The notes under the pieces are model-generated. The model was given only the letters and a program-made list of their open reading frames with translations. It ran no database searches and was not told the origin of the DNA. A stretch of DNA of 64,000 bases from JACPYM01 sp963699175 (lineage in GTDB: Bacteria; Acidobacteriota; Blastocatellia; RBC074), in NCBI GenBank assembly GCA_963699175.1, contig OY969418.1, forward strand, positions 7,750,001-7,814,000. Direction: 5' to 3'. Below are positions 33,452 to 45,600 of the stretch, in pieces (the first letter of the stretch is position 1; each line of letters opens with the position of its first letter). Both the position numbers and the translations under genes were made by a program.

Positions 33452-33919
33452 ATGGCAATGATGGAAGTTTTACTACGCGATGACGTAGACAACTTGGGCG
33501 CGCGTGGCGAAGTCGTCAAAGTGCGCGCCGGGTACGGACGCAATTACTTGCTGCCGCAAGGACTGGCGGTGCAGGCGACACCCGCCAACGTCAAACGAAT
33601 CGAAATGCAGCGTAAGGTGTTGCTCAAGAAAGCCACCGAAGAGAAAGCGGTGGCCGAACAGCAGGCTGAGCTGCTCAGGGACGTCACGCTCGAATTCGCC
33701 CGCAAGGTCGGCGAGCACGGCCTGCTTTACGGCTCGGTCACTTCGATGGATGTCGCCGAGGCTTTTGCGGCTAAAGGCTACGAGATCGAGCGCCGAAAGA
33801 TCACACTGAAAGACCCGATCAAAGAGATCGGCGAATACGAAGTGCCCGTCAAGCTCCACCGCGAAGTCACGACCAATGTCAAAGTCGTCGTGAAGAGCGA
33901 AGCGGAAGCGGCGGCCTAG
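33452..33919 (+). CDS. rplI: 50S ribosomal protein L9
   Basis: 155 residues. The N-terminal domain (VLLRDDVDNLGARGEVVKVRAGYGRNYLLPQGLA) and central helix are typical. GGAGG precedes the ATG. Closing gene of the rpsF-rpsR-rplI cluster, before dnaB. Confidence 0.95.
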   Translation: MAMMEVLLRDDVDNLGARGEVVKVRAGYGRNYLLPQGLAVQATPANVKRIEMQRKVLLKKATEEKAVAEQQAELLRDVTLEFARKVGEHGLLYGSVTSMDVAEAFAAKGYEIERRKITLKDPIKEIGEYEVPVKLHREVTTNVKVVVKSEAEAAA

Positions 33920-34105
33920 TCAATAATCAATGGCCTGTAGTCAGCCGTTGAGCGCGCAGGCCGCTGCTAGCAGATTGGCAATCATTGGCCATCTGTCGGC
34001 AGTTCAATCAACTTTCCCAAAGCGCACGTGGTCATTGCCTCCGTGCGCTTTGGCTTTTATGATGACGGCGCATTTCAGAAGTCGAACCACTGAGCATTAT
34101 TTTCG

Positions 34106-35466
<1,361 letters not shown>

Positions 35467-35470
<4 letters not shown>

Positions 35471-36630
35471 TTACGCGCGCCGCGCTCGATTTGTGCATGC
35501 AGCAGCTTTTCCCGCAACGTCCGACCTGGGTTGAAATCTCGCTTCCGCGTCTCGTCCATAATTGCCACACGATCAAGAAACATTTGCCGCCGGATGTACA
35601 GTTGATGGCCGTGGTCAAAGCTGACGCCTACGGCCACGGCGCGGCGCGTTGCGCGCAAGTATTGGAGCAAGCAGGCGCGGACTGGTTCGGCGTGGCCTTG
35701 CTCGAAGAAGCTCTCGAATTGCGCGCCGCTGGCATCACCAAGCCGGTCTTTTGCCTTGGCGGATTTTGGCCCGCGCAGGCGGATGAACTCATCGAGCTTG
35801 AATTGACGCCGGTGCTTTTTCGTTCGGATGCGGCGGTGGCTTTGAATGAACGGGCGCGGGCGCACAACCGCGTAGTCAACGTGCACGTGAAGGTTGACAC
35901 CGGCATGGGGCGGCTCGGCGTGCCGCTGGCTGAATTGCCGAACTTCATTGCGGCTCTCAAACCGCTTGCGCATTTGCGGCTGGATGGGTTGATGACTCAT
36001 CTCGCCAGCGCTGATGACGAAGACGCAACCTACACTGAAACCCAGACCGCTTTGTATGACGAAGCGTTGGCGCTGCTGCACGCGCATGGGTTTGCGCCCA
36101 CTTGGCGACATCTGGCGAATACTGCGGGAATGCACGGCCATCCGCAGGCGCGCGGCAATCTGGTGCGTGCGGGAGCGATGCTTTACGGCTTGACGCGGGA
36201 CATCTTGCGTCCGGGCAGTGTGCCGTGGCCGGTCGAGCCTGTGCTCTCGCTCCATTCGCGCGTGGCTTGGTTGAAGACGGTTCCGGCGGGCGCGGCCATC
36301 GGCTACGGCAGCACTTTCATCACGCAGCGCGCGAGCCGGATTGCAACGCTTCCGATTGGTTATGCGGATGGTTTGTCACGCGGATTGTCGAATCGGGGAC
36401 GCGTGATTGTGCGCGGCTGTCATGCGCCGATTGTCGGGCGCGTGAGCATGGATTTGACGACGATTGATGTGACCGAGGTGCCAGGCGTGGCGTTGGATGA
36501 CGAAGTCGTGTTGCTCGGTGAGCAGAATGGTTTGCGCATTACTGCGGAAGATTTGGCTGCGCAGCTTGGCACGGTCTCTTACGAGATTATCACGGGCATC
36601 TCAGCCAGAGTGCCGCACGTTTATCGGTGA
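35467..36630 (+). CDS. alr: alanine racemase
   Basis: 387 residues. The PLP lysine sits in MAVVKADAYGHGA, and the C-terminal catalytic tyrosine lies in AAIGYGSTF; VGRVSMDLTTIDVT is a family motif. It makes D-alanine for peptidoglycan. The start at 35467 is a GTG overlapping the dnaB stop; an ATG ten codons later is an alternative. Confidence 0.94.
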
Positions 36631-36649
36631 CGGTTGCCAGTGAGTTTGC

Positions 36650-38134
36650 TCACTCGCTGGTCGGGTTGGGGACGATGCGATAGCTTTCGTAGCGGAAGTT
36701 GAGCAGAATGCTATCGTCGGTCTCCGCTCTGACCACCACCTGATAAGCCGCTGGGAAAGTCTCGTGCCCGTCTTTTTTCAACTGTTTCTTCAATTCGAGC
36801 AGGTGTTCGGGCGAACTGAAAAACTCCGCCGCTGCTTGTGTGCCAGCCGAATTGACGCCCGAAAAGATCACCGTGCGGTGTTGCTGGCTGAATGAGCTTT
36901 CGCTGGGCAATACCGTAATCAGCCCATAAACCAGCGCCAGCCGATTCTGCTGATCACGTTTCATCGCATAGCGTACTGCCGGAGTTTGGTTCGGCCCTGT
37001 GCTGAAAATGGCATCGAGGTAGTTGACCCGCAACGGGCATTTTTCCAGAAAGTGCGCCACGGCAGGGCTGTACTCAGGCGTGCCGAAGAAGATCACATTG
37101 CGCCGGCGCAAGGTCGGAATGGTGATCACTTTTTCGGGAAACATCTGCGGCGTGACTCCCGCCGTATGCAAAGCTCTGAGCGCCATCAGCGCGCCCAGCG
37201 TATCGCCCCAATAGGTGGCATTGGTGGTTATGGTTAGTGAGAAGGTTGCGTCGGCGCTCGCGCTGTAGCGCGTTTTGTACAAGTCGTACAGTGGCGCAGG
37301 CATAGGCCGCGCTCCCGGATCGTTGAAGGGAAGTGGAGAAGCGGTGGCCGTCGCTGGCGCAATTAAGGGATGCACTGAAAAGCTGGCTGGATTGGCAACA
37401 CAAAGCATTACCTCGGCGTTTGGCGCAAGCAACGGCCCCCAGGCTTCAGCCATAATCGGCACGAGGTTGTGCAGGGCAGCGTTGGAGGCCTGCCGAGCCA
37501 CGCTCAACAGGTAGATAGCAGCAGCGAGCAGCCCCATTGCCACCACCCCGGCGCTGAAGGCCAAGAGCCGGCTTCGCTTCCAGCCAGTCTGTCTTACCTC
37601 AGCCGGCAATAGCTCGGCCTGTGCAGTTGCCACGGGCACAAGCTGCTGAGAGACCTGAGCTACCAACGCCCCATCGCCATTCGTGTTTGGTTGCAACTGC
37701 GCTTCAACAAAGTGTGGGCAGTAGGAGCCTTTCGTCAACTCAATATGGAGGGCGGCATCGGGCTGCTCGTGTTCATAAAATTCTTGCAGCTTCTTGCGCA
37801 GCGCAAACGCCCGGTTGCGCACCGCCGAATCATCGCCCGGCGAATAATTAGCGGGCCGCCCCAACGCTTCAATGCCAATCAGATATTCGGTCAACTCGTG
37901 GCCGCGCCCGGCAATCTCCATTTCACAGACGTACTTCAGGAAACTTTTTAATTGATCGGCCCGGGCAAAGGTGTGGCTGTGCAACGCGGCCTCAAGCGCC
38001 GCGCGCTTCTGCTCGCTGCTCACAGACTGGCTGGTGTCGAAGGCCGTCTCGCGCATAAGTGCTTTGGTCAAGTCATTTTTGCCGTAGGGGAAACAGTGCG
38101 GGGAGATGTTAGCAAACGTTTTGTAACGTTCCAA
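36650..38134 (-). CDS. acidobacterial regulator-like membrane protein
   Basis: Up to 494 residues. The N-terminal 140 residues (FARADQLKSFLKYVCEME, EYLIGIEALGRPANYSPGDDSAVRNRAFALRKKLQEFYE, IELTKGSYCPHF) match a domain common in Acidobacteria, often annotated as regulatory. A membrane helix (about 215-237) is followed by a periplasmic domain with an ABC-solute-binding feel but no recognised family. The frame opens at a TTG (38134); the ATG at 38056 is a plausible shorter start. Convergent with alr. Confidence 0.72.
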   Translation of the reverse strand: MERYKTFANISPHCFPYGKNDLTKALMRETAFDTSQSVSSEQKRAALEAALHSHTFARADQLKSFLKYVCEMEIAGRGHELTEYLIGIEALGRPANYSPGDDSAVRNRAFALRKKLQEFYEHEQPDAALHIELTKGSYCPHFVEAQLQPNTNGDGALVAQVSQQLVPVATAQAELLPAEVRQTGWKRSRLLAFSAGVVAMGLLAAAIYLLSVARQASNAALHNLVPIMAEAWGPLLAPNAEVMLCVANPASFSVHPLIAPATATASPLPFNDPGARPMPAPLYDLYKTRYSASADATFSLTITTNATYWGDTLGALMALRALHTAGVTPQMFPEKVITIPTLRRRNVIFFGTPEYSPAVAHFLEKCPLRVNYLDAIFSTGPNQTPAVRYAMKRDQQNRLALVYGLITVLPSESSFSQQHRTVIFSGVNSAGTQAAAEFFSSPEHLLELKKQLKKDGHETFPAAYQVVVRAETDDSILLNFRYESYRIVPNPTSE

Positions 38135-38415
38135 TACTTGTCAGACATTTATCGTAGCAGTACAACAATTTCGCTTTGTTGTCGCTTTCCTACCGTTGTA
38201 ACTAACAGAAGATAAACAAACCGACTGGCTTTGCTTTTTCCGATTCGTTTTACCCGTCTGCGGCTTTCGCGGCAAGCGTTGCTCACTCAATTTCACTTGG
38301 GGTGGTGATGGTTCGACAAGCCGGCAGAACTTGTCGGAGGCTCGGCTAGCGAATCATTGGGTTTGACGATTAAACCTAGGACAAGCTCTGTCAGCTTGTC
38401 GAACAGGAGAGGTCA
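38135..38415. other. intergenic region with a REP-like element
   Basis: 281 bases. The right part carries the GACAAGC inverted repeat (38311-38404). The left part must hold the promoter of the minus-strand regulator; nothing else was recognised. Confidence 0.5.
38311..38404. repeat. GACAAGC-type inverted repeat, copy 2
   Basis: Arms 38311-38335 and 38380-38404 are reverse complements with three mismatches over 25 bases and share GTTCGACAAGC with the core of copy 1 at 10443-10528. The right arm ends just before the AGGAGAGG of the LURP-one-like gene. Confidence 0.75.
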
Positions 38416-38904
38416 ATGCGCTACGTAATGAAAAAGAAGTTGTTCGCCATTGGCGATGACTTCTACATCAAGGACGAAGACGGCAACAAGGTATTCTACG
38501 TTGACGGCAAAGCCTTCAGCCTCGGCGACAAGTTTTCCTTCCAAGACCTTGCGGGCAACGAACTGGCCTACATCAAACAAAAACTGCTGGCGCTGACGCC
38601 GAGCTACGAAATTCATCGCGGCGGCGAATTGTACGCGGTCGTCAAGAAAGACTTCTTCAACTTCTTCATCTGCGGCTACACGGTGGATGTGCCAGGGCCG
38701 GATGATCTGCGCGCCGAGGGCGATCTGTTCGATCACGAGTACGAATTCAGACGTGGCGGGCAGGTCGTCGCCACCGTAACCAAACGCTGGTTTTCGTGGA
38801 CTGACACTTACGGCGTCGAAGTTGCGCCGGGCGAAGACGATGTGCTGATGCTGGCCAGCACGGTCGTCATTGAAATGGCTTGCCACAAGGAGAAAGAAGA
38901 TTAA
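38416..38904 (+). CDS. LURP-one-related (tubby-like) protein
   Basis: 162 residues. The whole protein is a LURP-one/tubby-like fold: MKKKLFAIGDDFYIKDEDGN, FYVDGKAFSLGDKFSFQDLAGNELAYIKQKLL, YEIHRGGELYAVVKKD. In bacteria these are of unknown role. AGGAGAGG precedes the ATG. The next frame's ATG at 38870 overlaps its end, but the receptor gene starts later. Confidence 0.85.
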   Translation: MRYVMKKKLFAIGDDFYIKDEDGNKVFYVDGKAFSLGDKFSFQDLAGNELAYIKQKLLALTPSYEIHRGGELYAVVKKDFFNFFICGYTVDVPGPDDLRAEGDLFDHEYEFRRGGQVVATVTKRWFSWTDTYGVEVAPGEDDVLMLASTVVIEMACHKEKED

Positions 38905-38971
38905 GGCGTGGGGCGCTCACGCCGATTTCAGCAAACACTCTCACCTATCAACCATGCAACAGGAGGCATCA

Positions 38972-41900
38972 ATGCGAAGAAGAATGGCGGTTTTAGCAGC
39001 GATTTTGCTGGCGTGCGTAACGGCGTTCGGGCAATCGGATCGCGGCACGATCAGCGGGCGCATCACCGACAACACAGGCGCGGCTGTCCCCGGCGCAAAG
39101 GTCGTCGTGAGCAATTTGGCGACGGGCGCAGGCTCGACGGTCACGACGACTGGCGAAGGCTTGTACACCGTTCCGGCGCTGCCCGCGGGCACTTATAAGG
39201 TCAAGGTCGAAAAGACCGGCTTCAAGGCGGCGGAAGTAAATGGTGTCACCTTGGTAGTCGGCAACAACGCCAATGCCGATGTGGCGCTCGAAGTCGGGCA
39301 AGTTTCGGAGACTGTCCAAATCACCACCGATGTGGCGCAGGTGCAGACCGAGAACGCCAAAATCTCTTCGCAGGTCTCCAACAAGCAGATTGACGAGTTG
39401 CCATTGGTCGTGAGCGGCACGATGCGCAGCCCATTTGATCTGTCGTTGCTGACGCCGGAGTCGAAGCCGCTCGGGTTGGGCGGCGATGCGGGGGTGCAAG
39501 GCCCCGGTTACACTTCCAACTTTTCTATCGGCGGTGGCCAGGGCGGCACCTGGGGCATTACGCTCGACGGCGCTTCCTCCGCCACCAGCCGCTTTGGCTC
39601 GACCGAATGGTCCAGTCTGAACACGCCTTCGATTGACGCCATCACGGAATTTTCGGTGGATACCAACGGCTTCAAAGCCGAATCCGGGCGCGGGCAAGGC
39701 GGCACGCTGGTCTTCGCGTCGAAATCGGGCACAAATCAATACCACGGCACGGTCTACGAATACGGGCGCAACAGCTTCTTTGACGCGCGCAACTATTTCG
39801 AGAACACGCGCAGCGTGCTCAAACAGCACGATTACGGGTTGACCTTTGGCGGCCCCGTCTGGATTCCAAAAATCTATAATGGCAAGAACAAGACCTTCTT
39901 CTTCGGCTCGGTGGAATGGTTCAAGAACCGCGCCGGATCAGGCGCCTTCACCACCACCGTGCCGACACCCGAAATGTACAAGGGCGATTTCAGCAAGTGG
40001 GTGGATTCGACCGGCAAACAGCAGATCATTTACGATCCGGCAACGACACGCGCCAATCCGAACTACAATCCCAATGCGGCGATCAGCGAGTCGAACCCGC
40101 GCTTTATCCGTGACCCCTTCCCCGGCAACATTATTCCGGCCAACCGCATCAGCCCGCTGGCGCAGAAGTATCTGGACTACGTCGGCAACACGGTCTTCCC
40201 GAACGCGGCGGGTGCGCCCGGCACCTACGCCTACGTCAACCAGAACTTCAAAAGCTTCGCGGGCAGCTCGCTCTTCCCGTGGACGAAGTGGAGCGTAAAG
40301 GTTGACCACAACTTTAACGAGCGACACAAAATCAGCGGCCTCTACAACTACGGTTTGAGCGAAGTGCTGCCCGGCGTAGATGGTTACCCGCAACTGCCCG
40401 CTTCCGTCAGCAACTTCCGCTTCACACACCAGGACAGCCACGTCTATCGTGCCAACTACACTGCGACGATCACCCCGACGTTGGTCAATTACCTCTACGG
40501 CGGCGTCAATTGGTGGAAGCAGTTCAACTATACGCCAAACATCGGCGGCGGCTGGAAGGCCAAAGGCATCTGTCTACCCGGCGCTTTCAATTGCGATGAG
40601 GCGCTGTTGCAGCTCGAATACCAGAGCGACGGTTATGCCACCTGGGGCGGCTCGAATGGCGACGGCTCGGAAAATCCGATCTTCACTTTCGGCGACGATC
40701 TCACCTATATCAAAGGCCGCCACACTATCAAGGGCGGCTACCTATACGAGCGGCTGCACTACAACGGCTTCGGACGGCAGACGCTGGCCGGACTGGTGCG
40801 TGTGAGCCGCGCTCAAACGAGCATCCCGCAAAGCAGTAATGCGACGCTGGGTGGTGGCAACAGCTTTGCCTCTTTCCTGCTCGGCGAAGTCAACAGCGCG
40901 CAGACTGAGAACGACCGCTTTGTGCGCCAATACTGGCGCGGCCACGCGGCTTACATCCAGGACGACTGGAAGGTGAACTCTAAACTGACGCTTAACTTCG
41001 GCCTGCGCTACGACGTGACGTTGCCGCCGCTCGAACGCGACGACAAGTGGAGTGACTTTGATCCGTTCACGCCCAATCCGAGTGCCAACAACCGGCTGGG
41101 TGCGCTGCGCTTCGCGGGCTTTGAAGCGGGCGAAGTCGGCAAGCGCACGCTGGTTGAAGGTTGGTACGGAGGTTGGGGGCCGCGCTTCAGCTTTGCGTAT
41201 GCGTGGAACGACAAGACGGTTATTCGCGGCGGTGTCGGACGCACCTTCGGTTATGTCCGCACCACTTCCGGCAGTACGCACTTCGACGGCGCGATTCAGA
41301 TCTACAGCGTCAATTCGCCGGACGGCATCAACCGCCTGTTCAAGCTTGATGAGGGTTTCATCGTCAACGGCGCCAACACCGTGCCGCAGCCGCCGAGCAC
41401 CAATCCCGGCTTTAACACCAACGCCGATGTGCCCTGGTGGCAGGGGCAGGAAGTCTCGCGCCTGCCGGAGAATTGGAACTGGACTTTGTCGGTGCAACGC
41501 GAATTGCCGGGCAAGTTCCTGGTCGAAGCTTCATACAATGCGAGCATCGGCGTTCACCTGATCGCTGGCTTGGTCAACGTCAACCAATTGGATTCGAAGT
41601 ACGTCTACGACCCGCGCGTCAACCCGTTGCGGGGTCTGGCGATTACCAACTCGGCGGTCGTGGCGGCGGGCTTCACCAAACCTTACGCATCTTTCCCGGA
41701 CAACCTCGCGCTGGAGCGCGCACTGCGCCCGTTCCCGCAATACGCGAACATCAACACGTGGGCTGGCAACGGCGACCGCAGCGGTCATTCGACCTATCAC
41801 GCAGCGGTGCTGAAGATGGAGCGGCGCGTGTCGGACGGTGTTTACCTGCAAGGCTCTTACGTTTTCTCAAAGATGCTGAGCAACGCCGATGTGGTGGACG

Positions 41901-42556
41901 CAGGTGCGCCACGGGCACTGGATCAGTACAACCGCCAATGGGAGAAGTCGGTCAGCCAATTTGACCTGCCGCACAACTTCAAGTTCAGCTACATCCTCGA
42001 CGCGCCCTTCGGTAAAGGGAAGAAGTTTGATATGGGTCGCGCTGGCAACCTGATCGTCGGCGGCTGGCGCTTCTCGGCGATTCACGTCTACACCAGTGGT
42101 CAGCCGATCCAATTGACGGGCGGCGCGGTCAGCTTGGGCGGGCGGAGTGCGGCGCTCGTCAAGACGCTCGACGGTTGGGTGGTAAACATCCCTGATAATC
42201 CAAACATCCGGGCTACGAGCGGGTTCACTAGCTACTTCGCCAACGTCTGCTCAATCGCGCAGTTCTGCAATGCCGCCGGGACAGTAGTGGGGCAAACCGA
42301 CCGGCTGGGCAACGCACCGCGCTTTAACGGCAAGGCGCGCCGCCAGGCCAACCTGGGCGAGAACATCTCGCTGCAAAAAAGCTTCCAGTTCACCGAGCGC
42401 TTCAAACTGGACTTCCGCTGGGAGGTCTTCAACGTCTTCAACCGAGTGGTCTTCAACGCGCCAGACAGCAGTATCACCAACCAAACCTTCGGACGCATCA
42501 CGAGCCAATTCAATAGCCCGCGCCAGATGCAGTTCGGGTTGAAGCTCTATTTCTAG
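38972..42556 (+). CDS. Oar-like TonB-dependent outer-membrane protein 1
   Basis: 1194 residues. The start at 38972 follows AGGAGG, and a signal peptide (MAVLAAILLACVTAFGQ) follows; the upstream frame from 38870 is not needed. A CarboxypepD-regulatory-like domain (ITDNTGAAVPGAKVVVSN) precedes a plug-like region and a long beta-barrel that ends in aromatic MQFGLKLYF. Such proteins are widespread in Acidobacteria, likely binding peptides, glycans or siderophores. A second, distinct one follows. Confidence 0.9.
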   Translation: MRRRMAVLAAILLACVTAFGQSDRGTISGRITDNTGAAVPGAKVVVSNLATGAGSTVTTTGEGLYTVPALPAGTYKVKVEKTGFKAAEVNGVTLVVGNNANADVALEVGQVSETVQITTDVAQVQTENAKISSQVSNKQIDELPLVVSGTMRSPFDLSLLTPESKPLGLGGDAGVQGPGYTSNFSIGGGQGGTWGITLDGASSATSRFGSTEWSSLNTPSIDAITEFSVDTNGFKAESGRGQGGTLVFASKSGTNQYHGTVYEYGRNSFFDARNYFENTRSVLKQHDYGLTFGGPVWIPKIYNGKNKTFFFGSVEWFKNRAGSGAFTTTVPTPEMYKGDFSKWVDSTGKQQIIYDPATTRANPNYNPNAAISESNPRFIRDPFPGNIIPANRISPLAQKYLDYVGNTVFPNAAGAPGTYAYVNQNFKSFAGSSLFPWTKWSVKVDHNFNERHKISGLYNYGLSEVLPGVDGYPQLPASVSNFRFTHQDSHVYRANYTATITPTLVNYLYGGVNWWKQFNYTPNIGGGWKAKGICLPGAFNCDEALLQLEYQSDGYATWGGSNGDGSENPIFTFGDDLTYIKGRHTIKGGYLYERLHYNGFGRQTLAGLVRVSRAQTSIPQSSNATLGGGNSFASFLLGEVNSAQTENDRFVRQYWRGHAAYIQDDWKVNSKLTLNFGLRYDVTLPPLERDDKWSDFDPFTPNPSANNRLGALRFAGFEAGEVGKRTLVEGWYGGWGPRFSFAYAWNDKTVIRGGVGRTFGYVRTTSGSTHFDGAIQIYSVNSPDGINRLFKLDEGFIVNGANTVPQPPSTNPGFNTNADVPWWQGQEVSRLPENWNWTLSVQRELPGKFLVEASYNASIGVHLIAGLVNVNQLDSKYVYDPRVNPLRGLAITNSAVVAAGFTKPYASFPDNLALERALRPFPQYANINTWAGNGDRSGHSTYHAAVLKMERRVSDGVYLQGSYVFSKMLSNADVVDAGAPRALDQYNRQWEKSVSQFDLPHNFKFSYILDAPFGKGKKFDMGRAGNLIVGGWRFSAIHVYTSGQPIQLTGGAVSLGGRSAALVKTLDGWVVNIPDNPNIRATSGFTSYFANVCSIAQFCNAAGTVVGQTDRLGNAPRFNGKARRQANLGENISLQKSFQFTERFKLDFRWEVFNVFNRVVFNAPDSSITNQTFGRITSQFNSPRQMQFGLKLYF

Positions 42557-42579
42557 GCTTCGGAAGGAAGCGAAACTAG

Positions 42580-42611
42580 CGAGCGGCTGTAGACCATTCC
42601 ACAGCCGCTCG
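42580..42611. terminator. hairpin between the two Oar-like genes
   Basis: An 11-bp perfect stem CGAGCGGCTGT / ACAGCCGCTCG with a ten-base loop, 24 bases after the first receptor's stop. The following T-tract is weak (TTCGGCTTTC), so termination may be partial. Confidence 0.65.
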
Positions 42612-42664
42612 TTCGGCTTTCACTGTAATAGCTGCGCAAGCTTCGCGGTTTCATAGGAGAATCA

Positions 42665-45600
42665 ATGGAAAAGAAAATCCGTACAATGCTGCTCGTGATA
42701 AGCAGCGTGTTGCTGCTCTCCACTTTGGCCAGCACCTGCCAAGCGCAAACGCAAGGCGAGATCACTGGCGTCATTACCGATGCTGGCGGCGCCATCGTGC
42801 AAGGCGCGACCGTGACCGTTACGAATATTGCGACCGGCGCGCCGCGCGTCAATACCAGCAACGATGCCGGTGTTTACAGCTTCCCGGCGCTGCTGCCAGG
42901 CGTCTACACGGTGCGCATCGAAAAGAGCGGTTTCAAGTCAGCCATGCGCAACGAGATTCAGTTGCAGGTCCAACAGACTGTGCGCTTGGACATAACGCTA
43001 GAGGTCGGCAATGTCGGCGAGACCGTCACGATCACAGGTGGCGCGCCGCTGCTTTCGCAAGAGAGCACGACCGTCGGCACCGTGATTGAAAACAAACGCA
43101 TCGTGGATTTGCCGCTCAACGGGCGCAACTTCCTGCAACTGGTCGCCACCGCGCCCAACGTCAGCTTCGGTTTTCAGAACGCCGGGCAGGCCGGTTCGCG
43201 CCAGGGCGGTTCGCGCGCCGCTCAAAACATCTCGGTCGCGGGGCAGCGCAGCTACTACAACCGCTTCACGATTGACGGCATCGAGAATACGGACGTGAAC
43301 TTCAACACGCCGATCATCTTCCCTTCGATTGACGCGCTCCAAGAGTTCAAAGTCCAGACCGGCATCTTCCCGGCGGAGTTTGGGCGCGCCTCGACGCAGA
43401 TCAACATCTCTACCAAATCGGGCACACGCGAATATCACGGTGCGTTGTTTGAATTCCTGCGCAACGACGTGCTCGACGCGCGCACTTACGACTTCACGGG
43501 CAGACGCGCGAAGACCGCGCCGAAAGAGCCATTCAAGTGGAACCAGTACGGCTTCACGCTGGGTGGCCCGGTCTGGCTGCCGAAGAAGCTATTCGGCCCG
43601 CTCGGTTACGAGAACAAAGAACGCATTTTCTTTCTGACCAACTTCGAGGGCTATCGCGACCGCAAGGTGCTGCTGGGGCGCTACAGTTTGCCGCCCGTGG
43701 CCTGGTATGACGGCGATTTCTCCAAGCTGGCGAACCCAATTTACGACCCGCTGACGCGCACACAGTTCCCCGGCAACATCATTCCGAAAAATCGCATTCA
43801 CCCGACCTCGGTCAAGTTGCTGGAGTTTTATCCGCGTCCGACGCTCAATCCCAACGCGCTCGGCACCAACCACGAGCAGTTGAACCGCCGCTTGATTGAC
43901 AAGGATCAGTTCATTGCGCGCGGCGATTTTATCGAGAGCGCGAAGTCCAGTTGGTCGGGACGCTACAGCACGGGCGACGAAGTGCAGCTCGATCCTGGGT
44001 TGAAGCTCAACGGCACGAAGCTGCTGACTACTGTTTACCAGGTGATGGCCTCCAACACGCGCACCTTGAGCGCCAGCATGGTCAACGAGGCGCGCTTTGG
44101 CTACAACTCATTCTTCAACAGCTTGGGGCGCGAACTGGCCAACTCGCGCGATGTGGTCAGCGAGCTAAAGATTCCCGGCATCGAACCGGGGCCGCCCATC
44201 TCGTGGGGCATTCCCAACATCAGCCTGATCGGTTTCTCCGGCTTCGGCGACGATTCCGAAGGGCCGTATGTCAATACCAACAAGACTTATCAGTTCGTGG
44301 ACAACTTTACCTGGACGTTGAGTAACCACAGTCTGCGCTTCGGCGGCGAGTTGCGTTGGGATCAATACAACCAGGTGGGCAATCAGTTCGCGCGCGCGCA
44401 ATTCCAGTTCGAGCCGAACGCCACCACGAACGCGGGCGCGGCCAACACCGGCAACACATTTGCTGAATTCCTGCTCGGCTATTCCAAACGCTCCGAAGTG
44501 TCGGTCTCGTTGGCGCAGGCGCAGTTCCGCGCTTTAGACAAATACTTCTACATAGACGATGCGTGGAAGGTGACGCCGAAGCTAACGCTCAACGTGGGTT
44601 TACGTTATGAATACACGCCGCCGTGGTTCGACAAGACGGGGCGGCTGGTGAACATCCACGTGCCCTTTCTGGACAACACGCCGAATGTGCAAGACCTGAG
44701 CCGTCACCCGACGTTTGTGCGCATAGGGAGTGGCGATTTTTACGAAGGGCTGACCTTGCGTTTCAATCCGGCCATCAAAGTGGCGCGCGACGGTCGGTTA
44801 GGTGAAAGGTTAGTGCGTGATGACCGCAACGACTTCGCGCCGCGCCTTGGGCTGGCCTGGTCACCGACGACGCGCTGGACGGTGCGCGCAGGCGGCGGCG
44901 TCTTTTACTCGCAAGACACCGGCAACCCACGCTTTGACATGGCGCGCAATCTGGCCGGACGGCGGCGCGACGAAGCTACGCCGACGCTGATTGATCTGAC
45001 CTGGGACGCGCCCTTCCGCAACCTGGGTAGCACGGTGCAAATCAATAATCCGTTTGTGTTGGGCAACATCAACGGACGCCGCACGCCCTACATCCTGCAA
45101 TGGATGCTCAACGTGCAGCGCGAATTGGCGGGCAACCTGTTAGTTGAAGTTGGCTATCTGGGTTCGGTCGGGCGCAAGCTCGAATCTTTGCGCGCCTTCA
45201 ATGAAACCATTCCAGCCGACCCGCGCGTTGATACCCGCTCGGTACTGGCGCGCGCTCCTTACCCGGAGTTCAGCCGTATTCAAGTAGTGGATGGCAGCGG
45301 CAAGTCCAGCTACCACGGCATGAGCCTGAAGGTGGAGAAGCGCTTCAGCACGGGCCTGAGCTTTCTGTCGGGCTACACCTGGTCGCGTTCGATTGACAAC
45401 GCCAGCGCCATCCGCTCGCACAATGGCGACACGCTCTTTCCGCAGAACAGCTACAACCTGGCGGCGGAGAAAGCCCTGTCGAGCTTCCACGTCGCACACC
45501 GTTCGGTTAATTCCGTGTTGTACCAACTGCCATTCGGCAAGGGGAAACGCTTGTTGGATCGCGGCGGGATCGTGAATGTGTTGGCGGGCGGCTGGGAGTT

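Noticed and set aside
36650..38134. adenylate cyclase
   Set aside because: The N-terminal domain is found in proteins sometimes annotated that way, but no cyclase catalytic motif is seen.
38870..38971. upstream extension of the first Oar-like gene
   Set aside because: It overlaps the LURP-one-like gene; the ATG at 38972 has AGGAGG and gives a proper signal peptide.
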